Below the pieces are notes generated by a model. That model was not told the DNA's origin, ran no database searches, and was given only the letters and a program-made list of their open reading frames with translations. This document shows positions 56,488 through 64,000 of a stretch of 64,000 nucleotides of DNA, piece after piece. Source of the DNA: Locusta migratoria (taxonomy: Eukaryota > Arthropoda > Insecta > Orthoptera > Acrididae). The position numbers and the translations under genes are program-made. Location of the stretch: positions 1 to 64,000 of the forward strand of contig JAOYRU010002293.1 of the NCBI GenBank assembly GCA_026315105.1, read 5' to 3'. Positions within the stretch are counted from its first letter, which is position 1, and each line of letters begins with the position of its first letter.

Positions 56488-58578
56488 ATGGGAACCCGCC
56501 TCACCCCCTTCGCCCACGACAGCCGCCGGGCTGCCGACACTTGTGGACTCTCGCTGAAGTGGAGTTACCAACTGCTGCTGGACCTGGGGGGGCATCGGAA
56601 TTTAATCAGTCGACACGGCTTCAACGATGATGATCTGGCCCGTGAGGTTGGTCTGGCCAAATGGGTAGACCGAGACGAGTACAGCCCACCGCAGGCCTTG
56701 TCGGCCCTCCGTCGAGCCGCTCGCGCTTTCGAGGCAAGCAATCCGGATACACCTTACCCGGATCGCCTGGGGCGCAATCTGGAGGCATTGGGGACATTGT
56801 TGGGGCTGGAAGAGGCAGAGTTGCGGGTACTGGGTTTCTGCGTACTGATGCATATCGACCCGGTGCTCTGTGATGCTACCGATCAGTTGGGCATGGTGGG
56901 ATTCAACCGCGCCATGAAAGTCCTCGCGGTATTGTTAGGTCTGCAACTCCCCAAGGTCGAGGCCTGCCTGGCGAGTAATAGCCCCCTGATCCGGGCGGGC
57001 TTGCTGGAGGTGGGGAGCAATTCCCGCGCCTCAACAGCACTGAGTTCGATGTTATCGGTGAGTAATCAGGAGCTTCCCGGCCTGCTGCGATTCAGCAAAG
57101 GCACATCACTGGATTTGTTTGCTTATGCCTTTCGCCTGAGTCCGCCAGGCAGCCTGAGCCTGGAGCACTACCGACACATCAAACAGCCACTGAACATCGC
57201 CGAACGCTACTTGGCCAAAGCCTTGGCACAGGGCCGTCAAGGAGTGAACATTCTGCTTTATGGTCCGCCAGGCACCGGCAAGACTCAGCTCAGTCGACTG
57301 CTCGCAAAGAGCCTGAACAGCGCGCTTTATGAAGTGGCCTGCACGGACAGCGATGGCGACCCCGTGCATGCAAAACAGCGTCTGTGCTCCCTGCGCGCGG
57401 CCAATAGCGTGCTGCGCTCGCAACGGGCCCTGCTCGTACTGGATGAGATCGAAGACATCTTTCAAACCGCCAGCACCGACGCTCATAGTCGCTCACAGAA
57501 GGGTTGGATCAATCGCATGCTGGAGGAGAATGCGCTGCCGTGTTTCTGGTTGAGCAATAGCATTAAGGCTATCGACACTGCACATATACGTCGCTTCGAT
57601 CTGGTGATCGAGATCCCCAACCCGTCCTTGGCGCAGCGCAAGCAGATGCTCCATGAGTGTGGCGGGGGCAAGTTGAGTGATCAGTTGATAGAGCATCTCA
57701 GTGCCCATGAACAGGTGACACCGGCGGTGCTGGAGCGAGCCGTACGAGTAGGCCGCAGCGTAGGAAACCGCGCGAGCAAGACGCTGGACACGACGATCCG
57801 TTGCATCGTCGACGGAACCTTGAAAGCACAGGGTCTCGACAAGCTGCAACATGACGGCGGTAGCAGCTTGCCCACCTTCTACTCTCCGCAATGGATCAAC
57901 GCAGATCATGCTCTTGACGGCCTAGTAGACGGACTACGTATCCATCCACAGGCACGCCTGTGCTTCTACGGTCCGCCAGGCACCGGTAAAACTGCCTTTG
58001 GCCAATGGCTGGCGCAAGAACTGGGCAAGCCGTTGATGGTCAAGCGCGTCTCCGACCTGGTTTCACCCTATGTCGGTATGACGGAGCAGAATCTGGCGGG
58101 CGTCTTCGAGCGCGCACAACAGGAAGACGCAGTGCTACTACTCGATGAGGTTGACAGTTTTTTGCAGGACCGGCGCAAGGCGCGGCAGAGCTGGGAGGTG
58201 ACCGCGGTCAATGAAATGCTCACGCAAATGGAGAGCTATCAAGGGCTGTTCATTGCCTCGACCAACCTGATCCGAGACCTGGACGAGGCTTCCTTGCGGC
58301 GCTTCGATCTGAAGGTACATTTCGGCTACCTTGTCACCGCCCAGGCCCAGGCGTTGTTTGCCGCACACTTGAAAGCGCTGGCCTTGAAAGACCCGCAGCA
58401 CAGCGCAGCCAATCGCTTGCGAGGTGAGGCGCATCTGACCCCGGGTGACTTTGCGGCAGTGGCGCGCCGAGGTCGTTTCAAGCCATTTGCCAGTGCCGAC
58501 GAGCTTGCGGAGGCGTTGCTGGCCGAGTGCCGACTCAAATCCGCGGGGCAGCAGCGCCCAATCGGTTTCATACATTAA
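56488..58578 (+). CDS. Double AAA+ ATPase
   Basis: 696 aa. An N-terminal domain of about 230 aa with no clear family, then two AAA+ modules. D1: Walker A GPPGTGKT 259-266, Walker B LVLDEIE 316-322, Arg-rich HIRRFD sensor region. D2: GPPGTGKT 495-502, Walker B LLLDEVD 550-556, sensor 1 STN, LRRFDLKV. Resembles Cdc48/SpoVK-type classical AAA proteins that remodel or unfold partners. Probably co-expressed with the WYL regulator 95 bp downstream. Confidence 0.88.
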   Translation: MGTRLTPFAHDSRRAADTCGLSLKWSYQLLLDLGGHRNLISRHGFNDDDLAREVGLAKWVDRDEYSPPQALSALRRAARAFEASNPDTPYPDRLGRNLEALGTLLGLEEAELRVLGFCVLMHIDPVLCDATDQLGMVGFNRAMKVLAVLLGLQLPKVEACLASNSPLIRAGLLEVGSNSRASTALSSMLSVSNQELPGLLRFSKGTSLDLFAYAFRLSPPGSLSLEHYRHIKQPLNIAERYLAKALAQGRQGVNILLYGPPGTGKTQLSRLLAKSLNSALYEVACTDSDGDPVHAKQRLCSLRAANSVLRSQRALLVLDEIEDIFQTASTDAHSRSQKGWINRMLEENALPCFWLSNSIKAIDTAHIRRFDLVIEIPNPSLAQRKQMLHECGGGKLSDQLIEHLSAHEQVTPAVLERAVRVGRSVGNRASKTLDTTIRCIVDGTLKAQGLDKLQHDGGSSLPTFYSPQWINADHALDGLVDGLRIHPQARLCFYGPPGTGKTAFGQWLAQELGKPLMVKRVSDLVSPYVGMTEQNLAGVFERAQQEDAVLLLDEVDSFLQDRRKARQSWEVTAVNEMLTQMESYQGLFIASTNLIRDLDEASLRRFDLKVHFGYLVTAQAQALFAAHLKALALKDPQHSAANRLRGEAHLTPGDFAAVARRGRFKPFASADELAEALLAECRLKSAGQQRPIGFIH

Positions 58579-58673
58579 CCAGCCTAAAGGTTGCCGGGTT
58601 GTCGCCGATAGGCAGACAAATTGGCAAATTCGCTAGCCACAGGCCAGCTTCAACACTACAAGGATGATTTCTC

Positions 58674-59705
58674 TTGCCATCAGCCAAGACCCATACCGCG
58701 TTGAGTCGACAATGGGAGCTGCTGCAACATCTGCCAAAACGCGCCCCCGGAATCACAGTGAGTGAGTTGCTGACCCGCCTGACGGCCGCAGGCTACTCCA
58801 TCAGCCGCCGCAGCATCGAGCGCGACCTGCGTGACCTGTCCCTGGTGTTTCCGTTGCAATGCAACGATGGGGGAACGCCCTTCGGTTGGTATTGGAAGCC
58901 GGGCGTGAGCGTCGAGCTGCAGGGCATTACCCTGACTGAAGCCATCAGCCTTGCGCTGGTCGAAGATGCTGTGCGCCCGCTACTCCCGGGCAGCATGTTG
59001 AGCGTGCTGGAACCGCGCTTCGAGCATGCACGACAAAAACTCAAAGGCCTCGAAGACGGCAACCCCGCCGCCCGCTGGCCCGACAAAGTTGCGAGCGTTC
59101 GGCCGGACTTCAATCTTCGAGCGCCGGAAATCCAGGCAGAAACGCTGGAGGCACTGCAACAGGCCCTGATCAGCGAGCAACAGGTTCATTGTCAGTATTA
59201 CTCGGCGCACACCGACAAACTTAGTGAAATGACGCTCAACTCCCTGGCGATTGTCCAGCGTGGGCTGATCACCTATCTCATCGCCACTGCCGCGCCGTAT
59301 ACCGATGTCCGTCAGTTCGCGGTGCATCGCTTTCGTGCGGTGACGGTGCTCGACACGCCATGCCAGGGGCTGGAGACGTTTGACCTGCAAACCTACCTTG
59401 CCACCGACGCTTTGCAGTTTGGCAAACCGGAGAAGATTCAACTCAAGGCCTGGGTGAGCGAACATCAGGCAAGGTTGATTCGTGAAACGCCCTTGAGCAC
59501 GGACATGGTGCTGGAGGCGCTGTCGGATGGTTATCAGGTGCAGGCGACCGTCAACAATACCTGGCAGCTGCACTGGTGGATTTTGTCTTTGGGAGATTCG
59601 TTGGTCGTGCGGGAACCGCCGGAGTTGCGCCAGCAGATGGGAGACACATTGCGGCGGGCAGCTGCAGCATATGAACATGAGGAAGGCAAGGCGGGCCTGG
59701 CGTGA
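58674..59705 (+). CDS. WYL-domain transcriptional regulator 1
   Basis: 343 aa from TTG 58674, AAGGA nine bases upstream. N-terminal winged HTH (12-75; ITVSELLTRLTAAGYSISRRSIERDLRDL in pieces), WYL domain about 150-225 (VHCQYYS ... QRGLITYLIATAAPY ... VHRFRAVTVLD) and a WCX-like C-terminus. WYL regulators of this build often control defence genes. Candidate ligand-sensing regulator of the CGACA-N5-TGTCG regulon. Confidence 0.85.
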   Translation: MPSAKTHTALSRQWELLQHLPKRAPGITVSELLTRLTAAGYSISRRSIERDLRDLSLVFPLQCNDGGTPFGWYWKPGVSVELQGITLTEAISLALVEDAVRPLLPGSMLSVLEPRFEHARQKLKGLEDGNPAARWPDKVASVRPDFNLRAPEIQAETLEALQQALISEQQVHCQYYSAHTDKLSEMTLNSLAIVQRGLITYLIATAAPYTDVRQFAVHRFRAVTVLDTPCQGLETFDLQTYLATDALQFGKPEKIQLKAWVSEHQARLIRETPLSTDMVLEALSDGYQVQATVNNTWQLHWWILSLGDSLVVREPPELRQQMGDTLRRAAAAYEHEEGKAGLA

Positions 59706-59753
59706 CTCGCCAGGAGGGCTCCAGCCTGGCGGGATCAATGCACTTTGCGGGTT

Positions 59754-59954
59754 CTAGCGAAACGGTCGCGCCAGCCTGGCCTTGAAAGTTTCCAGCCGAG
59801 AAGCCGGCCGTACATCCAATGAAGTGTGTCGGCATGAGGGGCAAATGGAAAACCAATCGATCTCCTCACGCAACGCATCGCTGGGCGGCACCGTTGTTTT
59901 TTTCCAGTGGCATTGGGGACAGCTGAATGTGAAGGGATGGGGCGGCCAAGGCAT
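59754..59954 (-). CDS. Small zinc-ribbon protein
   Basis: 66 aa with CPQC (12-15) and CPSC (38-41), a complete four-Cys zinc ribbon, and a basic Arg-rich C-terminus. ATG 59954 with GGA upstream. No membrane span. Opposite strand to the WYL gene, facing it tail to tail. Function unknown. Confidence 0.6.
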   Translation of the reverse strand: MPWPPHPFTFSCPQCHWKKTTVPPSDALREEIDWFSICPSCRHTSLDVRPASRLETFKARLARPFR

Positions 59955-60005
59955 GGAGATAATCCGTCAGTCGTAGAAAAATGAAATCGTCGACGCTGCA
60001 CGGCG

Positions 60006-60125
60006 TCAGGCCGAATCACCGGCGCGTTTGTCCAGTTCCTGTTTCATTTCGTTGTATTCACGGAAGAACTCGTAGCCTTTTTTTATAACAACGATGACGC
60101 CAATAATTGCGAACAGATTTTTCAT
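60006..60125 (-). CDS. Tiny single-pass membrane protein, copy 2
   Basis: 39 aa, MKNLFAIIGVIVVIKKGYEF then EYNEMKQELDKR. Same plan as the 43-aa protein at 56201: short start, hydrophobic span ending KK, aromatic pair, charged helix. AGGGA upstream of ATG 60125. A palindromic operator lies 91 bp upstream. Confidence 0.65.
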   Translation of the reverse strand: MKNLFAIIGVIVVIKKGYEFFREYNEMKQELDKRAGDSA

Positions 60126-60724
60126 GCTGCGGTCCCTTATGGTTGCCTGACTCAAGCGGTTCGGTTTGGTGTAAACCATTCGTCCTGCTGATGAGGCGAG
60201 CATGAGGGCGATGCGCGACAAGACGTGTCGTAATCGGATGACTCAACGACGCCAAAGTACGCAATTTCGGATAGTGCGCAAGCGTGGTCAGTTCAGTTGG
60301 GCACAGCGCGGCGAACAGACGATACTTTTTAAGCCGAGGGTTGCGCCGTCCAAGTGGTGGTGCCACCAGTTGATTCAACTCGCGCCAGCCTTCCTTGAGC
60401 ACTTGATCATGAAGGTGAGCATCACCCGTTTTAAGCGATGCCCGAATACTCCAAAGGCATTTGGCGACGTGAGGGTCGGCGATTACCTCGGACACCTTGA
60501 CCGTTACCATGCCCGTTTTTAGTGATGACCTCACTTCCCCATAGCTGCTCCTTAAACGCGGGGCTGCAAAACTCGTCTTGATCGGCGTCCTGAACCTTGC
60601 GCAGGAACTCCGACAGCTTTTTCAACCAGTTTTGATACCACGACAACTCACGATGCTGAGCCAACACTGCTTCACAGGCTGCCTTGAGATTTGCGTCATC
60701 CTTCAGATTACCGCCACAAGCCAT
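60126..60724 (-). pseudogene. Remnant of a larger gene (N-terminus of AAA/McrB-type protein?)
   Basis: Starts ATG 60724 (MACGGNLKDDANLKAACEAV), open to about residue 69, then shifts frame at a run of five A (60516-60520 as T on the + strand). The other frame continues VTVKVSEVIADPHVAKCLW ... PRLKKYRLFAALCPTELTTL. From memory this pattern precedes an AAA (McrB-like) domain in Pseudomonas proteins, but no Walker motifs follow; the gene stops short at the tiny membrane gene. So truncated and frameshifted. The family assignment is uncertain. Confidence 0.5.
60216..60230. promoter_or_regulatory. Palindromic operator CGACA-N5-TGTCG, copy 3
   Basis: Spacer AGACG, 91 bp upstream of the 39-aa membrane protein. 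It lies within the remnant at 60126-60724, so it could be a coding coincidence, but the match is exact. Confidence 0.5.
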
Positions 60725-60870
60725 GCCCCTTATTGTCCTGTTGGGCGAGCGCGCCTAATACAGTCTTTGCTATATATTTGCATGCGAAGTTACACCCTCC
60801 CCAGGAGAATCCAGCCTGTGACACGGGCTCCTGACCCATCATCTTTCGGGCAAACGATTAACATGAGCGG

Positions 60871-61701
60871 CTAGCCACTGAATACGTGCTCACGGTGCCA
60901 AGTCAAGTATTTCAAATGACGGTCATGAAGGCTACGCAATCGGCATTGCGGGTTAATCCCAAGTGCCAGTTGCAGTTCAGTCGTCAAGGTTTGCGCAATA
61001 ACAATATCGCCCTCGTCGGTGAAGCTGATCAGCCCCTGGTCAAAGGCTTGATCCAGGTTGGGCGTTAGAAGCAGTCCGTTAAAGGGATCGAGTCGCTCCG
61101 GATGCGTCGCGTCACGCCAAGGCTTGATGTGAGAAGCGCGCAGCATGGAAGCGAGCGCTATACCGCTGACAGCACAACCTTGCCAATGCTTGAGCAGAGC
61201 GTGGCGATAAACGCCTTGTCCCACTCGCGCTCGAATAATGGCTTCGCGCTCGGTACTCTCAATTTGCTGCCCAAATGATGATTGCTCGAATAACTCAATC
61301 AGGCTGAATTCATCTTCCAATCGCTGCTCGCTGGCCGTCGATTCGCCGGTAAGCACTGCGAACAGGCTGCGAAAGTCTTCATCATCCTCCAAATTGACCG
61401 CAATACCGGTATTGCTGGTTGAGCCCAGCGCGAGCGGAAATACTTCCAGGCTGGTGCTTTTATAGGTCTCATTGGGAGCGCTCTGCGTAAATGCCTTGAT
61501 TTGCTCCCAATGCACTGACTTGCGGAATGCCGGGTGCAAAACCAATGGTTGGAGTCCTACGGCGCCGGTAGCTTTATGCTTGACGAATAGCGGGTACTCA
61601 AGCGCCGGGTGCACATAGCCTCTAGCGTAGGCCTTCCCTTTATACTTCAAGCTGCAACCATGGCCTTCCAGAAGCCTGCAAATTTCCAGCGAATCGAGCA
61701 T
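60871..61701 (-). CDS. HNH endonuclease
   Basis: 276 aa. The C-terminal HNH module (about 175-275) reads YRHALLKHWQGCAVSGI ... LRASHIKPWRDATHPERLDPFNGLLLTPNLDQAFDQGLISF in pieces, with His and Asn metal/catalytic residues intact. N-terminal 160 aa is an unrecognised domain, perhaps for target recognition. Such proteins occur as stand-alone restriction enzymes. Lone gene on this strand, not obviously part of an operon. Confidence 0.85.
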   Translation of the reverse strand: MLDSLEICRLLEGHGCSLKYKGKAYARGYVHPALEYPLFVKHKATGAVGLQPLVLHPAFRKSVHWEQIKAFTQSAPNETYKSTSLEVFPLALGSTSNTGIAVNLEDDEDFRSLFAVLTGESTASEQRLEDEFSLIELFEQSSFGQQIESTEREAIIRARVGQGVYRHALLKHWQGCAVSGIALASMLRASHIKPWRDATHPERLDPFNGLLLTPNLDQAFDQGLISFTDEGDIVIAQTLTTELQLALGINPQCRLRSLHDRHLKYLTWHREHVFSG

Positions 61702-61775
61702 GTACTCCTCCTAATGTCTACACAGTATCGGAGCCAAATCACGGGGCCTTGCACCAAGGCCCTCGTGCCTCACAC

Positions 61776-62051
61776 CTAGGGCAGTAAAGCCTGCAGAATC
61801 TCCACCTTGCGCTGCAACTGCTCCACATGAGCCTTCTCCGCCCGAAGCGCCGATTTCAACTCGCGATTCTCTTCGGCGTGCCAGCTCAGCCGCTGCTGGC
61901 GCTCCTTCGTGGTCGCATGCCAATGCTCGAGCAACCTCCAGGCTTTGTTAGTCTGCAGATACTGCACCAAAAGCATCAGCAGGATCATCAACAGCATCAG
62001 CATCGCTACCGACGCCGTCCAATCCCAACCATCCATAAACATGTCCCTCAT
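61776..62051 (-). CDS. Membrane-anchored coiled-coil protein
   Basis: 91 aa from ATG 62051 with GGAG upstream; a GTG at 62102 would add 17 codons. One long hydrophobic span (about 12-32, MLMLLMILLMLLVQYL) followed by a charged coiled coil to the end (SALRAEKAHVEQLQRKVEIL). Divergent from the BrxR-like regulator. Function unknown; phage-spanin-like or tether roles are possible but unproven. Confidence 0.6.
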   Translation of the reverse strand: MRDMFMDGWDWTASVAMLMLLMILLMLLVQYLQTNKAWRLLEHWHATTKERQQRLSWHAEENRELKSALRAEKAHVEQLQRKVEILQALLP

Positions 62052-62102
62052 GTCGTCAACTCCAAATTTGCCAGAGTCACGATATGTAGTGTTAAGCGAC
62101 AC

Positions 62103-62117
62103 GTCTAGAATGTAGAC
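62103..62117. promoter_or_regulatory. Palindrome GTCTA-N5-TAGAC before WYL regulator 2
   Basis: Five-base arms with a five-base spacer, the same geometry as the CGACA-N5-TGTCG sites but different letters, 37 bp upstream of the WYL gene start and between it and the divergent coiled-coil gene. Candidate auto-operator. Confidence 0.4.
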
Positions 62118-62153
62118 TTATACAGGTAAAGTATTCACTCACATGGAGGCGAC

Positions 62154-63029
62154 ATGAAACGCAAGCAAACCATCGCGCAGGTCCGTTGGGATCTCGCCCT
62201 TCGCTATCGTCTGATTGAAACCGTCGCATGGTGGGAAGGCCGGCTGACCACGGTGCACTTGACGCAGAGCTTCGGCATCAGCCGTCAGCAGGCATCCAAG
62301 GACATCAACACCTACATCACCGAGCATGCGCCTAAAAACCTTACATATGATCGACAGATCAAGGGGTACGTGCCGAGTAAACAGTTCAAGCCACTGTTCA
62401 TCGACGACAGCGCCAGTGCATACCTGCACCTGCTTTACCAGAACAATGCTCGAGCGCCACATGTCGAGGGGCTGGCGTTGGCCTACGCCCATACCAAAGT
62501 ACTGGAGGTGCCTGATCGCTCGATCAAGGCCGAGATACTGCGCCCACTGCTCAAGGCTTGCCGGGAGCATCTACGCCTGGACATCGACTACGTTTCGCTC
62601 AACAGTCCCGAACCTGAAGGGCGAACCATTGCACCGCATACGCTGGTTTACACAGGCATGCGCTGGCATGTGCGCGCCTACTGCGAAAAAAACCGCGAGT
62701 ACCGGGACTTTGTACTGAGCCGACTGCGTGGGGTTCCTGAACTGATGGACGGCGAGACCGATAATGGCCTCTCGTGCGACGCCCAGTGGAATAGCGAAGT
62801 CAACGTCATCATCAAACCCGATGAGCGTCTGACGGTGATGCAAAAAGCGATAATCCAGGAGGATTTCGGGATGGTCGATGGGCGACTGCAGATTCCCTGT
62901 CGCCAGGCGTTGGTCAAGTATGTGTTGCAGCGCTATCAGATTGATCCAAAGAACATGGACCCGAAACCAGAGGCGCAACAGATCGTGGTGGAGAACCTGA
63001 AGGAGTTGAAACCTTGGCTGTATGACTGA
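62154..63029 (+). CDS. BrxR/CapW-like WYL regulator 2
   Basis: 291 aa in the HTH-WYL-WCX order of BrxR and CapW: winged HTH about 15-75 (QSFGISRQQASKDINTYI), WYL about 125-205 (HTLVYTGMRWHVRAYCEKN, then YRDFVLSRLRGV), WCX to the end. These repressors are known to regulate BREX and CBASS loci. GGAGGCGAC precedes the ATG. A different subtype from WYL regulator 1. It is followed by an unknown gene with its own operator. Confidence 0.85.
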   Translation: MKRKQTIAQVRWDLALRYRLIETVAWWEGRLTTVHLTQSFGISRQQASKDINTYITEHAPKNLTYDRQIKGYVPSKQFKPLFIDDSASAYLHLLYQNNARAPHVEGLALAYAHTKVLEVPDRSIKAEILRPLLKACREHLRLDIDYVSLNSPEPEGRTIAPHTLVYTGMRWHVRAYCEKNREYRDFVLSRLRGVPELMDGETDNGLSCDAQWNSEVNVIIKPDERLTVMQKAIIQEDFGMVDGRLQIPCRQALVKYVLQRYQIDPKNMDPKPEAQQIVVENLKELKPWLYD

Positions 63030-63109
63030 TACCGGTCCCTTTCGACAGCCCTGTTCGCGACAACCTTGCCGCTGGCACTCGACTCCAAAAAATACCGAGC
63101 CCTGACGCA

Positions 63110-63130
63110 GTGCGACATGATCTGTCGCAC
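63110..63130. promoter_or_regulatory. Palindromic operator, copy 4 (extended arms)
   Basis: GTGCGACA-TGATC-TGTCGCAC: the same CGACA-N5-TGTCG core (63113-63127) with perfect 8-bp arms, the best copy of the four. It lies 48 bp before the TTG at 63175. Confidence 0.65.
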
Positions 63131-63174
63131 GAGTGAATCAAGCTCTGTATCAGACCCAACGAGAGAACACGATA

Positions 63175-63849
63175 TTGAATAATCTGGAAGCCCTGAAGCT
63201 GGTGGAAACCAAGTTCACCGAGATACTGAACGCCGACAAAGTGTCCGACCTGCAAAAGATGCTGACGTCCGATTCCCTGCTGGAAAAATGGCAGATGGAC
63301 CGCAACAAGTACCCAGAATTGCAGTTGAAGCTGACGGACCAAGACATCAGTTCCCTCATGACTAAGGTTGGCAACGATCTTCGCTTGCATTCGGACCTCA
63401 GCGCCAAACTGGAAACTCCTCTGGAAAAGCTGCTCTACGCCCTGGTCTGGAAAAATGGCGACCTGCAAAAGGTGGCGCACATCATCAAAGGTGCAGCCGA
63501 TGTCAGACCAACATCGCTGACTAACGGCCCAGGCCAGGTATTCAGACAGTTCGGCCGGCACCTGGCCGATCGCTCGGAATCCATTGTCGATCAGCACGTG
63601 CTTCGGGCCTTCGAACTCTATGAGCAGATCAACGACCCAGACTTTTCCAAGATCAAGACCATTCGCAAGAAGATCAACTGGGACAAGGATGTCGCCTGCA
63701 TCGAACGCTACAAACGCTGGCTCTGCGAGCACTTCAAAGAGCGTCAGGATGCCGAACCTGGATTCGTGGTGAACATCGACATGGCGCTCTTCGCGCTCGG
63801 TCGAGCGGTAAAGATCACCAGCAAGCGCGGCAACGGTGAAGCAGCGTAA
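63175..63849 (+). CDS. Unknown protein behind BrxR-like regulator
   Basis: 224 aa from TTG 63175 (GAGAG upstream); GTG 63133 is possible but almost touches the operator. Helical, charged chain (LEKLLYALVWKNGDLQKVAHII, HLADRSESIVDQHVLRAFELY); no Cys pairs, no membrane span, no nucleotide motif. Not recognised. Close spacing to the next gene (63875) implies an operon that continues past the window. Confidence 0.65.
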   Translation: MNNLEALKLVETKFTEILNADKVSDLQKMLTSDSLLEKWQMDRNKYPELQLKLTDQDISSLMTKVGNDLRLHSDLSAKLETPLEKLLYALVWKNGDLQKVAHIIKGAADVRPTSLTNGPGQVFRQFGRHLADRSESIVDQHVLRAFELYEQINDPDFSKIKTIRKKINWDKDVACIERYKRWLCEHFKERQDAEPGFVVNIDMALFALGRAVKITSKRGNGEAA

Positions 63850-63874
63850 TCCCATCGCCATCGAGGACAGCGCC

Positions 63875-64000
63875 ATGAAAACCTACAAAGCCTTTATGCA
63901 ACGTGTGGTTGCCACCGCCGGCCCCCAAGCCAACTTCACCATCACGGTTCAAGCGGTGACCTCTGCCATGGCAAAGGTCACCGCTGAAGCCCAGTACCCA
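63875..64000 (+). CDS. Partial unknown gene cut by the window end
   Basis: First 42 codons only (MKTYKAFMQRVVATAGPQAN...), open to the last base. GAGG lies seven bases before the ATG. 25 bp after the preceding gene. Too short to assign. Confidence 0.6.
   Translation, partial: MKTYKAFMQRVVATAGPQANFTITVQAVTSAMAKVTAEAQYP

Noticed and set aside
1..64000. CRISPR arrays, rRNA genes, complete tRNA genes, IS transposases
   Set aside because: None seen; repeats present are REP/REPIN or MITE-like, without regular spacers or transposase genes.

Overview
The window looks like chromosome from a Pseudomonas of the fluorescens group. Supporting signs are GC-rich coding sequence with strong G/C third positions, cyanase (cynTS) and 4-hydroxybenzoate (pobA/pobR) genes, many LysR regulators beside MFS transporters, Pseudomonas-type small proteins, and GTGGGAGGGGGCTTGC-type REP/REPIN repeats. 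No rRNA gene, complete tRNA gene or CRISPR array was seen.

Bases 1-36,600 are ordinary accessory-metabolism chromosome. In order: a PheC-like periplasmic protein; cynR divergent from cynT-cynS and a double-Cache protein; a 14-TM efflux pump; pobA/pobR; LysR-flanked MBL-fold and NmrA-like genes; an AruI-like ThDP decarboxylase and CynX-like transporter with LysR genes; a six-gene operon (gntR-SDR-BKACE-SMP-30-MFS-MFS); an MFS gene translationally coupled to a periplasmic binding protein; a cluster with a histone-deacetylase-like amidohydrolase, a carbamoyl-amino-acid hydrolase-like enzyme and an MHS transporter; and three toxin-antitoxin pairs (parDE-, higBA- and relBE-like). Four genes in the window carry an apparent single +1 base, which points either to sequence error or to recent decay.

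From about 36,684 the sequence is a genomic island that seems to run past the right edge. It starts with a 14-nt piece matching the 3' end of a tRNA-Ser, then a DUF4102-type tyrosine integrase, a glycine-zipper zinc-ribbon protein, a DUF932 protein, an XRE regulator and an AT-rich stretch with a secreted Cys-rich protein of unknown function. Next come two defence-like blocks. The first is a leftward operon of three overlapping genes: an unknown 428-aa protein, a PLD/Tdp1-type phosphodiesterase and a SNF2/DEAH helicase. The second is a rightward block: an unknown protein, three tandem dynamin-like GTPases, a DUF1232 membrane protein, a HEPN protein, a double-AAA+ ATPase and a WYL regulator, with two related tiny membrane proteins on the opposite strand. 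After that come a McrB-type (?) gene remnant, an HNH endonuclease, a BrxR/CapW-like WYL regulator and two unknown genes.

The most interesting observation is a perfect 15-bp palindrome, CGACA-N5-TGTCG, at four places in the island (48492, 56382, 60216, 63113). Each lies 48-92 bp upstream of a gene of the dynamin/AAA/small-membrane-protein/unknown set. This suggests one regulon, probably under a WYL regulator, joining membrane-remodelling GTPases, an AAA+ unfoldase-like protein and a HEPN protein. I infer a membrane-directed defence system; I do not recognise it as a named one.
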